Source: Gaiellasilicea sp963802765 (GTDB lineage: Bacteria; Actinomycetota; Thermoleophilia; Gaiellales; Gaiellaceae). From it: a DNA stretch of 64,000 bases. The notes beneath the pieces are model-generated. The model did no database searches. It was given only the letters and a program-made list of their open reading frames with translations, and had not been told where the DNA came from. Each line of letters begins with the position of its first letter. Position 1 is the first letter of the stretch. The position numbers and the translations under genes are program-made. The stretch lies in assembly GCA_963802765.1 (NCBI GenBank), contig CAWDJZ010000012.1, positions 12,851-76,850 of the forward strand, written 5' to 3'. This document shows positions 26,132 through 35,486 of this stretch, in pieces.

Positions 26132-27243
26132 CACGAGAGACGCAGCTCGGATTCCAGCCCCCCTCGCTCGGCGAGGAGGAGATCGCGGCCGTCGCGGAGA
26201 CGCTTCGCTCCGGCTGGCTCACGACGGGGCCTCGCGCGGCGCTGCTCGAGGAGCGGATGGCCGCGTACCTCGAGGCGGAGCACGTGCTCGCGGTCGCGTC
26301 CGGGACGGCGGCGATGCACCTCGCCCTCGTCGCGCTCGGGGTCGGGCCCGGCGACGAGGTGATCACGTCGCCGATCACGTGGCCCGCGACCGCGAACGTG
26401 ATCGTGCACACGGGGGCGACGCCGGTCTTCGTCGACGTGCGCGAAGGCGACCTCAACATCGATCCGGCGCTGATCGTTGCGGCGGTGACCGAGCGGACGA
26501 AGGCGATCCTGCCCGTCCACCTGGCGGGCCAGCCTTGCGACCTGGATCCGATCTGGGCGCTCGGGCTGCCCGTGATCGAGGACGCCGCGCACGCCGCCGA
26601 GAGCGCGTACCGCGGCCGGAAGCTCGGCGGGCTCTCGGACGCGACCTGCTTTTCCCTCTACGCGACCAAGAACATCGCCGCGGGTGAGGGCGGCCTCGTC
26701 GCGACGAACCGCGACGACGTCGCCGACGCGATTCGCAACCTGCGGCTGATGCGCCGCGGCGACGGCTCGCGCTACGACATCACCGTCCCCGGCTACAAGG
26801 CGAACCTCTCCGACGTGCTCGCCGCGATCGCGCTCGTCCAGCTCGACAAGCTCCCCGAGCACACGGCGGCGCGCGAGCGGCAGTTCGCTCTCTACGACGA
26901 GGGCATCGCCGGGATCGACGGGCTCGAGCCGCTCGCGCGCGACCCGCGCGACACGCATGCGCTCCATCTCTACGTCGTCCGGGTCGACGCCGACCGCTTC
27001 GGCCTGACGCGCGACGAGCTCCAGCGTGCGCTCGGCGCGGAGCGCATCTCCACCTCGATCCATTTCCTGCCCGTGCACACGCTCACGTGGTACCGCGAGC
27101 GCTTTCCGGAGCAGCCCTCGTTGCCGGTCGCCGAGCAGGCCGGCGACGAGATCCTCTCGCTGCCGCTCTCGCCTGCCCACTCGGACGAGGACATCGCGGA
27201 CGTGCTCGACGCGCTCCGCCGGGTCCGCGAGCGCGCCGCATGA
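26128..27243 (+). CDS. DegT/DnrJ/EryC1/StrS PLP aminotransferase, cassette B
   Basis: 371 aa, intact. Motifs: AVASGTAAMHLALVALGVG, GDEVITSPITWPATANV, PVIEDAAHAAES (aspartate against the PLP ring nitrogen) and FSLYATKNIAAGEGG, where the Lys of ATKN is the Schiff-base residue. It forms an amino sugar nucleotide, probably from the product of the RmlB-like dehydratase two genes upstream. Translationally coupled to both neighbours by 4-nt overlaps. Confidence 0.92.
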   Translation: MTRETQLGFQPPSLGEEEIAAVAETLRSGWLTTGPRAALLEERMAAYLEAEHVLAVASGTAAMHLALVALGVGPGDEVITSPITWPATANVIVHTGATPVFVDVREGDLNIDPALIVAAVTERTKAILPVHLAGQPCDLDPIWALGLPVIEDAAHAAESAYRGRKLGGLSDATCFSLYATKNIAAGEGGLVATNRDDVADAIRNLRLMRRGDGSRYDITVPGYKANLSDVLAAIALVQLDKLPEHTAARERQFALYDEGIAGIDGLEPLARDPRDTHALHLYVVRVDADRFGLTRDELQRALGAERISTSIHFLPVHTLTWYRERFPEQPSLPVAEQAGDEILSLPLSPAHSDEDIADVLDALRRVRERAA

Positions 27244-28205
27244 ACCGGCCCTTGCGGATCGTCGCGACGCTCGTCCTCACCGGGCTCGCGGTCGCCTACC
27301 TCGTCTGGAAGGTCGACCTCGACGACACGATCGAGGTGCTCCGGAACACGGATCTCTGGTGGTTCGGACTGTCGATCCTGATCATGACGGTGACGGCGAT
27401 GCCGATGGCGCTGCGCTGGAAGTGGTTGCTCGCGGCGCGCGGCATGCTGGACTCGTTCTGGTGGCTGACCCGCGCCTACTTCGTCTCCTACACGGCTGGC
27501 CAGATTCTCCCGACTTCCATCGGGGGCGACGCGGTGCGGGTGCTCGAGACGTCCAGGCGGCATCCGGGCCGGTTGGCCGACGTGACCGCGATCGTGCTGC
27601 TCGAGCGCGGGCTGGGCGGGGCCGCCACCGTTCTGCTCGGCGCGATCGGCTTCCTGCTCGCGATCGGACGCTACGACACGGGCGCGTACATCTGGCTCGA
27701 GCTGATGTTCGTCTGGGGAACGATCCTGCTCGCCGTGCTCTTCTTCTCGCGGCGGGTGCGGCCGCTGCTCTCGCGTTCGACGCCCCTCCTTGCGCGGGTG
27801 AAGCTCGAGCGACCGCTGCGCTCCTTCTACGAGGGCGTACATGCCTTCCGGAACCACGGCCGCCTGCTCGGGGCCGCATTCACGCTCACGTTCACTCTGC
27901 AGGCGATCCGCATCCTCTCGATCTGGGCGTGCTGCAAGGCCGTCGGGATCGACCTCTCGCCGCTCGTCTACTACGTGATGGGGCCGCTCTTCTTCCTCGT
28001 CCTCCTCGTCCCGTTCACGCTCAACGGCTTCGCGGTGCGCGAGGCGTTCTTCGTCAGCTTCCTCGGCCAGCTCGGTGTCAGCGCGGACGCCGCTTTCGCC
28101 GCCGGCTTCCTCTTCTTCCTCGTCACGGTCGCGATGGCGCTGCCGGGCGGTGTGATCCTGCTCTGGGAGGGGCTCCGGAGACGGCCGGACCCGACGCATG
28201 CCTGA
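27240..28205 (+). CDS. LPG-synthase TM-region family membrane protein (UPF0104)
   Basis: ATG 27240 overlaps the preceding stop. 321 aa with about eight hydrophobic helices and the family segments LRWKWLLAARGM, GQILPTSIGGDAVRV and VPFTLNGFAVREAFFV. The family covers the flippase half of lysylphosphatidylglycerol synthases and many stand-alone proteins in glycan loci, proposed to move lipid-linked substrates. No C-terminal aminoacyltransferase domain is present. Confidence 0.88.
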   Translation: MNRPLRIVATLVLTGLAVAYLVWKVDLDDTIEVLRNTDLWWFGLSILIMTVTAMPMALRWKWLLAARGMLDSFWWLTRAYFVSYTAGQILPTSIGGDAVRVLETSRRHPGRLADVTAIVLLERGLGGAATVLLGAIGFLLAIGRYDTGAYIWLELMFVWGTILLAVLFFSRRVRPLLSRSTPLLARVKLERPLRSFYEGVHAFRNHGRLLGAAFTLTFTLQAIRILSIWACCKAVGIDLSPLVYYVMGPLFFLVLLVPFTLNGFAVREAFFVSFLGQLGVSADAAFAAGFLFFLVTVAMALPGGVILLWEGLRRRPDPTHA

Positions 28206-29082
28206 CGCGTCGGCCGTCGTCGTCACCCACAACGCGCTGCCCTGGATCGAGCAGTGCCTCGAGAGCGTGCGCGGCGAGGAGGTCGTCGTCGTCGACAACG
28301 CGTCGACGGACGGGACGGTCGCCCTCGTGCGCGAGCAGTTCCCGCAGGCGCAGCTCGTCGAGCAGGAGAACCTCGGGCTCGCCGCGGGCTGGAACGCCGG
28401 CATGGCGGCGGCGTCGGGCCGCTACTTCCTGATCCTGAACTCGGATGCGTGGGTGACCGACGGGTCGCTCGAACGGCTCGTCGCGTTCGCGGACGCGCGG
28501 CCGGACGCAGCGGTCGTGGGGCCGAGGCTGCTGAACACGGACGGGACGCTGCAGCGCTCGGTGCGCGGGTTCCCGACCCTCTGGCGGCTCGCGACCGAGT
28601 ACCTGTTCCTGCGCAAGCTCGCACCCCGCTCGGGGCTCCTGAACGCGTTCTACGCCGGTGGGTTCGACCACGACCAGGTGCGCGACGTCGAGGTGGTGAT
28701 GGGGGCCTGCATGCTCGTTCGCCGCGAGGCGGTCGAGCAGGTCGGGCCGCTCGACGAGTCGTTCTTCCTCTTCAGCGAGGAGACCGACTGGTGCTGGCGC
28801 TTCGGGCAGGGCGGCTGGAAGGTCGTGTTCTTCCCCGGCGCGGAGTGCGTGCACGTCGGCGGCGCCTCGCACGGCGGCCGCCTGTTCCGGGAGAACGTGC
28901 GCGGCCACCTCCGCTTCCTCGCCAAGCATCGTGGGATGCCCTACGCCGAGCGGGCGCGGCGGCTGCTCGGCTTCTCGCTGCGGCTGCGCACGCTGCTCTT
29001 CCGGGGCGAGCGCGGCGAGATGTACCGCGAGGCCGCGAACTGGCTGTCCTCGGGACGGGTGCCGGAGCTGCTCGAGCGATGA
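28198..29082 (+). CDS. GT2 glycosyltransferase (rhamnosyltransferase-like)
   Basis: 294 aa. GT-A fold motifs: AVVVTHNALPWIEQCLES, VVVDNASTDGTVALV, NLGLAAGWNAGMAAASG, FLILNSDAWV (DxD-equivalent), DVEVVMGACMLVRREA and FFLFSEETDWCWRF. Typical of the inverting WsaE/RfbF-type sugar transferases that extend lipid-linked glycans. ATG at 28198 overlaps the previous gene by 8 nt. Confidence 0.92.
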   Translation: MPDASAVVVTHNALPWIEQCLESVRGEEVVVVDNASTDGTVALVREQFPQAQLVEQENLGLAAGWNAGMAAASGRYFLILNSDAWVTDGSLERLVAFADARPDAAVVGPRLLNTDGTLQRSVRGFPTLWRLATEYLFLRKLAPRSGLLNAFYAGGFDHDQVRDVEVVMGACMLVRREAVEQVGPLDESFFLFSEETDWCWRFGQGGWKVVFFPGAECVHVGGASHGGRLFRENVRGHLRFLAKHRGMPYAERARRLLGFSLRLRTLLFRGERGEMYREAANWLSSGRVPELLER

Positions 29083-30994
29083 CCTTGCTGCGGCTCGCCT
29101 TGGCGACCGGGGTCCTGTTCCTCCCCGGCGCGATCGTCGCCCGGGCGCTCGGCCCACGGGGCATGTCGGCCACGCTCGGCGTGGTCGCTCGCGCTCATCG
29201 CCGGCGCGCTGGCCGTCACCTTCGTCGCGGGCACGTCGCTGACGCTGGCGCTCGTCCTGCTGCTCGCCGCGGGTGTCGTGGCGCTGCCGTTCGCGCGCCG
29301 GGCGCCTCGGTCGGAGCTGGTGCCGGGCCGGTGGTGGGTGTTCTGCGCGGGCGCGGTGCTCGGCGTCCTGCTCTGGTTCGTGGCAGGGGAGATCGGCGGC
29401 GACGGCCTCTTCCATCTCGCCCGCGTGCGCAAGCTGGAGGCCTTCGACCCGCTCTCGCTCGACGCCGTCAACGAGTTCGCGGACGGCGGCCTGCATCCCG
29501 GCTACGCCTTCCCGCTCTGGCACGGGTTCCTCGCGCTCGTCGCCCGCGTGTCCTTCCTCGATCCCTCCGTCGTCGTGCTGCACGAGGCCTCGGTGCTCGC
29601 TCCGGTGGCGCTGCTCGTCGCCTACGAGGCCGGCTACGCGCTCTTCCGGCGCGTCGGGCCGGCCGTGGCGGTCGTCTGCGCCGCGGTCGGTGTCACCGCG
29701 CTCGCACCGAGGCACGGCGGCGCGTACACGGCGCTCGCCCTGCCGGCGACGGCCTCGCGGCAGCTGCTGGTGCCGGCTGCGATCGCGCTCGCCCTCACGT
29801 ACGTCGTGCGCCCGACGCGTGGTGTCCTGGCCTCGGCAGCAGCGGCTGGGCTCGTGCTCGCGGTCGTCCACCCGACCTACGCGATCTTCGTCTGGATCCC
29901 GTTCGCCGGTTTCCTCCTCGTGCGGTCGCTGGTCGCCCGCGGCGAGGCGAAGCGGATCGCGGTTGCTCTCGCCGCGCTCGTCGTGCCGGCGGCGGGCTTT
30001 CTGGCCTGGCTGCTGCCGGTCGTGCGCGACACCGCCTCGCACGTCCCGGCGCAGAACGAGCTGACGCGCGCGTTCGTGCAGTACGCAGGGCAGCTCGACG
30101 TCGTCGCGGAGAACATCTACCGGCTCGCGCCCGAGGTCTTCGGCCGTGCCGGCGCGATCGCCGTCGCCGCGCTGCTGTTCGTCCCGCTTGCGGGGCTCGC
30201 GCTGCGGAGCCGCTGGGCGGCGTACGCGCTCGGCGGCTTCCTCGCGGTCGCCGCGGTGGTCCTCGTGCCGCCGCTCTTCGTCGCCCTCTCCGACCTCACC
30301 TCGATCTCGCAATCGCGCCGCGCCGCCGGCTTCTGGCCGCTCGCATTCGCGTTCGCCGGCGGCTTCGTCGTGCTCGCGGCGCTGCTCCGCGCACTACGTT
30401 CTGCCTCTAGCGATCTGGGCCGGGATCGCCTTCCAGCTGCTCTATCCGGGGGAGTTCGACTACACGCTGCACGACGGTGGGCCGGCGCTCGTCACCTGGT
30501 TTGCGGTGGCGGGCGGGCTCGTGGCGCTCGCCTACGGCCTGTCGAGACTGCCGTCGTTCGAGCGGCCGACCTGGCTCGCCGGCGCTGCCGCTGTGCTCTT
30601 CCTGGTGCCGATCGTCGTCCACGCCGCCTGGAACTGGAGCCCGTCGGAGGGGCGTCGGCCGAGCCCGCTCACGCCCGGCCTGGTCGAGGCGCTGCGCGAC
30701 CAGGTGCCCGAGGGCGACGTCGTCTACTCCGACCTCGAGACGAGCTACCGGATCGCCTCCGAGGTGCCGGTGTACATCGCCGCCGCGCCGCCGAGCCACG
30801 TCGCGGACACGGACGAGAACCGTCCCTACTTCCGGCGTGCGTTGAACATGCGCTTCTTCTCCACCGGCAACACCGCAATTCCGCGCAGAGCGGGAGCGGA
30901 CTGGCTCGTGGTCGACCGGCGTCGCTTCGACGTCGCGCCGCAGCTGGACTCCGTCTACCGGGACGACCGCTACACGCTCTACGTCGTCCGGTAG
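29079..30994 (+). CDS. Polytopic GT-C-like membrane protein, two frameshifts
   Basis: ATG 29079 overlaps the GT2 stop. +1 shifts near 29190 and 30393 restore one ~638-aa protein. It has about a dozen hydrophobic segments, with an early acidic loop GGDGLFHLARVRKLEAFDPL typical of the first periplasmic loop of GT-C transferases, and a soluble C-terminal part containing VVYSDLETSYRIASEVPVY and WLVVDRRRFD. Predicted to act on the outer face of the membrane with a polyprenyl-phosphate sugar donor. Its stop overlaps the convergent hyuB stop region. Confidence 0.75.
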
Positions 30995-32451
30995 CCGCCG
31001 CCGCCCGGCGTCTCGATCCGGAGCAGATCGCCCGCCTCGAGGTCGCGTGACGCGAACGGCGGCAGCTCCTCGCCGTTGAGGAGGTTTCGGCCGGCGGCTC
31101 CCGGCTCGCCGCCTGCGACTCCGCTCGGGGCGGTCCGGCGGCGCTGCGAGAGCAGCGAGAGCCGGCACGGCTCGAGCGCGCGCAGCTCGCGGACGACGCC
31201 GTCGCCGCCGGTGTGCAGGCCCGCGCCTCCGGAGCCGAGGCGGAGCGCGTGGCGCTCGACGCGGAGCGGATACGAGAGCTCGAGCGCCTCGGTCGGCGTC
31301 GAGAGCGTGTTCGACATCGCCACGTGGACTCCGGACGGGCCGTCGGCCTCCGGGCAGGCGCCCTGGCCGCCTCCGATCGTCTCGTAGTACGTGAAGCGCT
31401 CGTTCCCGAGCACGACGTTGTTCATCGTGCCCTGCCCCTGAGCCGGTACGGCCATCGCCTGCCCGAAGGCGCGGAAGAGCACGTCGACGATCCGGCTCGA
31501 CGTCTCGACATTCCCCGCCGCGACCGCCGCGGGCGGGCGCGCGTTGACGAGGCAGCCTTCGGGCGCGCGCACCGTCACCGGCACGAGCGCGCCGGCAGAG
31601 GCGGGGACGTCCGGGTCGGTCAGCACACGGACGACGAAGAGGCAGGCCGACCGCGTGACGGCCAGGGGGCAGTTGAGGTTGCCGTCGTGCTGCACCGCCG
31701 TGCCGGCGAAGTCCAGATCGACCTCGTCGCCGGCGATCGTGGCCGTGACGCGCAGCTCCAGCTCGCCGTCGTCCGTCTCGAGCACGTCGGAGGCTTCGTA
31801 GCGCCCGTCCGGGAGCGCGGCGATCCCCGCCCGGACCCGCCGCTCCGAGTACGCGACGAGCTCGTCCATCGCCGCGGCGACCTCCTCGCGGCCGCGCCGC
31901 GTGCAGAGCTCGGTGATCCTGCGGGCGCCGAGCCGCTGGGCCGCGAGCTGGGCTCGGAGGTCTCCGCGCCGCTCGTCCGGGTTCCGCATCTGCGCGACGA
32001 GGACTCGAGCGTCGGCTCGTCGAGGCGCGTCGGCGGGATCACGACACCCTCCTCCGCGAGCGTGCGCGAGCCCGCCGGCATGCTCCCCGGTACGTCGCCG
32101 CCGACGTCGGCGTGGTGGGCTCGAGTGGCCGCGAAGCCGAGCTCGGTGCGCGAGACGAGCGTGATGTCCGGGAGGTGCGTGCCGCCGGCGTAGGGGTCGT
32201 TGAGGATGAAGACGTCGTCCGGCCCCGGGTCACAGGCGAGGACGGCCTCGACCGAGGCCGGCATCGCGCCCGAGATGGACCGGGATGTGCTCGGCCTGGG
32301 CGACCATCCGCCCGGAGGCGTCGAAGATGGCCGTCGAGCAGTCCCGGCGCTCCTTGATGTTCGCCGAGAAGGCGGAGCGGACGAGCGCCGCGCCCATCTC
32401 GTCGGCCACCGCCCGCAGGGCGTAGCCGATCACCTGGAGTCGGACGTTCAC
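30979..32451 (-). CDS. hyuB: Hydantoinase/oxoprolinase subunit B (HyuB), frameshifted
   Basis: GTG at 32451 within GTGA shared with the hyuA stop. The start has the family motif IGYALRAVADEMGAALVRSAFSANIKERRDC in parts (DEMGAALVRSAFS; NIKERRDCSTAIFD), then VHLG-AMPAS (+1 shift near 32268), FILNDPYAGGTHLPDITLV, a further -1 shift near 31990, MRNPDERRGDLRAQ and the C-terminal GGQGACPEADG. The two shifts cancel, giving about 490 aa. With HyuA it forms an ATP-dependent amidohydrolase for hydantoin- or 5-oxoproline-like rings. Confidence 0.88.
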
Positions 32452-34191
32452 GCGCGCGTCACCACCAGCGAGCCGCCGCGCCAGCTCGCCCGACCAGCCC
32501 GGCGGGATCCACGCCGTCGCTCCGTCGAGCTCGACCACTCCGGACAAAGGTGGCCCTGTAGACACCTGGGGTAGGGCCAACGTTGGCCCTGTGGACACCT
32601 GGGCCATCCTGAGCGCGACCAGCTCGAGCGGGCGGCCCCGATCGGCGTAGCCGTACCGCTCCTCGTGCGCCCTGTGGAACGTCTCAGCGAGGTCGCCGCC
32701 GAGCGGCACGGTCAGTTCGAACGACTGGCCTGCGTAGCGCAGATCTGCCTCTCCATCCTCCGGCAGCTCGCCCGCTTCGGCGAGCGGGACGACGAGCGAC
32801 CGCACTTCGTCGCGGCGTTCGTCGCCGACGGCGAGCCCGAGCGCGGACAGGACGCCCGCCGCGGCCGGGACGACCACGGTCCCGATCTCGAGCTCGTCGG
32901 CGAGGGCGCAGGCGTGAAGCGCGCCCGCACCTCCGAACGCGACGAGGGCGAAGTCGCGTGGATCGAGGCCGCGCTCGACCGAGACGACGCGCAGCGCCGC
33001 CAGCATCTCGGCGTTCACGACGTCGATCACGTCCTCCGGCTCGGCGCCGACGCGTCGCCAGCGCGCGCTCGGCGGCGTCGCGATCGAGCTCGAGCCCGCC
33101 GGCCAGCCGGCCCGGCAGTCGGCCGAGGAGGAGATTGGCGTCGGTGACGGTCGGTCGATCGCCTCCGCGGCCGTAGCACGCTGGCCCTGGCTCGGCGCCC
33201 GCGCTCTGCGGGCCGACCCGGAGCGCCCGCCGGTGTCGCGCCAGGCGAGCGACCTCCGCCGGCGCCGACGGTGTGGACGTCGAGCGTCGGCAGCCGGATC
33301 GGCAGCCCGCCGACGAGCCGCTCGCTCGAGCGCGTGGCCTCGCCGCCGACGATCGCGCAGACGTCCGTCGAGGTGCCGCCCATGTCGAACGCGAGCGCAT
33401 CGTCGATCCCGGCGAGCGCGGCGACGCGGCTCGCGCCGACGACGCCCGCGGCGGGGCCCGACAACAGCGCCCGCGCCGCGTGGGCCGCCGCCTCCTCGAT
33501 CGAGGCGACGCCGCCCGACGAGCGCATCACGAGCGGCTCCGGCAGGCCGCCCTCTGCGCAGCGCCCGGCGAGGGCGCGAAGGTAGCGGGCGAGCAGCGGG
33601 CCGAGGTAGGCGTCCGCGGCGGTCGTCGAGGCGCGCTCGTACTCCCGGAACTCGGGCGCCGACTCGTGCGAGGCGACGACGTGCGCCTCCGGGTGGCGGC
33701 GCCGCAGCTCCGCGACGACCGCCTGCTCGTGGGAGGGATCGCGGAAGGAGAAGAGCAGGCAGACGGCGATCGCCTCCGCGTCCCCGAGCTCCGGTAGAGA
33801 GGAGAGGTCGAGCGGCGTGAGCTCGCCGTCCGGCCCGATCCGGCCGCGCACGCCGTGGCAGCGCTCGAGCGGCACGAGCGGCTCCGGATGCGCGCGCGCA
33901 GAGCCGGTAGAGGTGCGCACGATCCTGTCGGCGGAGGTGGAGCACGTGCTCGAACCCCTCCGTGGCCACGAGCGCCGTGCGCGCGCCGCGGCGCTCGAGC
34001 AGCGCGTTCGTCGCGATCGTCGTCCCGTGAGTGAAGCGTTCGAGCTCCCCTGCTCCGACCGCCTCGGCCGCGGCCAGAACCGACTCCTCCTGCCGCCGGG
34101 CGGTCGGCACCTTCGCCGTCCGCAGCTCGTCGCCGTCGAGCAGGACGGCGTCGGTGAAGGTGCCGCCGACGTCGACGCCGAGGATCGCCAC
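32448..34191 (-). CDS. hyuA: Hydantoinase/oxoprolinase subunit A (HyuA), several frameshifts
   Basis: ATG 34191: MAILGVDVGGTFTDAVLLDG is the ASKHA phosphate-1 motif. Further landmarks: FTHGTTIATNALLERRGART, MRSSGGVASIEEAA, ALAFDMGGTSTDVC (phosphate 2), AGAEPGPACYGRGG, DFALVAFGGAGALHACALAD (adenosine site). Shifts lie near 33900, 33260, 33050 and 32480, all consistent with +1. The last restores the ending GGSLVVTRA and the TGA at 32448-32450 that overlaps the hyuB GTG. A repeat insertion at 32551-32603 adds residues QVSTGP twice near the C-terminus. Divergent from the GT4 gene. Confidence 0.85.
32551..32603. repeat. In-frame direct repeat with palindromic core inside hyuA
   Basis: TGGCCCTGTAGACACCTGGG (32551-32570) and TGGCCCTGTGGACACCTGGG (32584-32603) differ at one base and are spaced by 33 bp, exactly 11 codons. 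Between and across them AGGGCCAACGTTGGCCCT (32573-32590) is a perfect 18-bp palindrome. The protein gains the duplicated segment QVSTGP. The arrangement looks like a partly collapsed long palindromic repeat element that inserted without breaking the frame. Confidence 0.75.
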
Positions 34192-34238
34192 AGCACGACT
34201 CTACGAGGCCGATCGGAGAGCTAGTACCATCGCCGGGC

Positions 34239-35486
34239 ATGAAGTTGCTGCTCGTCTCGCTCTACTGGCCGCCGGCGGGGGGCGGCGGTGTCCAGCGGCC
34301 GCTCAAGTTCGCCCAGTACCTGCCGGCCCTCGGGATCGAGACGCACGTGCTCGCGCCCGACGATCCGAAGTGGATCCACCAGGACGACAGCCCGCGCGTG
34401 CCGACCCAGGCGTGGGTGCACCGCGCCCGCTACATCGGGCCGAAGGGGCGCAAGCCGGCCGAGGAGCTGCACGGCAAGGAGGGCGTCGAGCGAGCGCTCG
34501 TTCAGGCGCGGCTCGCGGGCCGCCGGCTGCTCGTCCCGGACGAGAACGTGAGCTGGAACCTGACCGCGATCCCGGCCGCGATCCGGATCGCGCGCGCCGA
34601 GGAGATCGACGTCGTCCTCACCACTTCCCCGCCCGCCTCCGTCCATCTCGTGGGCGCCGCGGTGAAGAAAGCCACCGGCGCGAAGTGGGTCGCCGATCTG
34701 CGCGACTCGCTCGTCGCCCACCCGCACCGGCGCGCGGAGAGCTTCGCCGTGCGCGCGAAGGAGAAGGTCGACGAGGGCATCGCCCGCCTCGTCGCCCATT
34801 CGGCCGACGCGATCACGTGCGTCTCGGACGCGATCGCCGACGAGGCGCGCGGCTTCTCGCCGCGCGGCAAGGTCGTGACGATCTCGAACGGCTGCGACTT
34901 CGACGACTTCGCGGGGCTCGACTACACCCCGGGCAAACGCTTCCGGATCACCCACACCGGCAGCTTCTTCGGCAAGCGCGACCCGCGCCCGTTCCTGACC
35001 GCGCTCGACGAGTCGGGGCTCGACGTCGTCGCCCGCTTCCTCGGCGACTTCCGCTCCTCCGACCGCGAGTGGGCGGTCGAGCGGGGCCTGGACGACCGTC
35101 TCGAGCTGATCCCCTACGCCCCGCGCCAGACCGCGCTCGAGCTGCAGCGCGACTCCGAGGCGCTGCTCCTGCTGATCCCGGACGCGGGCGGCCGCGGCAA
35201 GGGCGTGCTCTCCGGGAAGGTGTTCGAGTACCTCGCCGCCGAGCGGCCGATCCTCGCTGCCGTCCCGCCGGACGGCGCCGCCGCCGAGCTGATCCGCGAG
35301 ACGGGAGCCGGCGTGATCGCGCCGCCGGACGACGTCGAAGCGCTGAAGCGGGCGCTCGGCGAGCTGCACGAGCGCTTCGCGAACGGCGGACTGCCCGCGA
35401 CGCAGATACCGGAGGAGACCCGCTACCGCCTCTCGCGGCGCGCCCGCGCCGAGGAGCTGGCGGAGCTCGTCCACTCGCTGCAATGA
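34239..35486 (+). CDS. Glycosyltransferase family 4
   Basis: 415 aa, intact. N-terminal acceptor domain: LLVSLYWPPAGGGGVQRPLKFAQYL shown in parts (SLYWPPAGGGGVQRPLKF), a pattern typical of GT4 enzymes in capsule loci; DLRDSLVAHPHRR in the hinge. C-terminal donor domain: ITHTGSFFGKRDP, LIPYAPRQTALELQRDSEALLLL and GVLSGKVFEYLAAERPILA, the E-x7-E donor site. It adds a sugar to a lipid-linked acceptor in the cytoplasm. It overlaps the O-antigen ligase gene by 4 nt. Confidence 0.92.
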   Translation: MKLLLVSLYWPPAGGGGVQRPLKFAQYLPALGIETHVLAPDDPKWIHQDDSPRVPTQAWVHRARYIGPKGRKPAEELHGKEGVERALVQARLAGRRLLVPDENVSWNLTAIPAAIRIARAEEIDVVLTTSPPASVHLVGAAVKKATGAKWVADLRDSLVAHPHRRAESFAVRAKEKVDEGIARLVAHSADAITCVSDAIADEARGFSPRGKVVTISNGCDFDDFAGLDYTPGKRFRITHTGSFFGKRDPRPFLTALDESGLDVVARFLGDFRSSDREWAVERGLDDRLELIPYAPRQTALELQRDSEALLLLIPDAGGRGKGVLSGKVFEYLAAERPILAAVPPDGAAAELIRETGAGVIAPPDDVEALKRALGELHERFANGGLPATQIPEETRYRLSRRARAEELAELVHSLQ

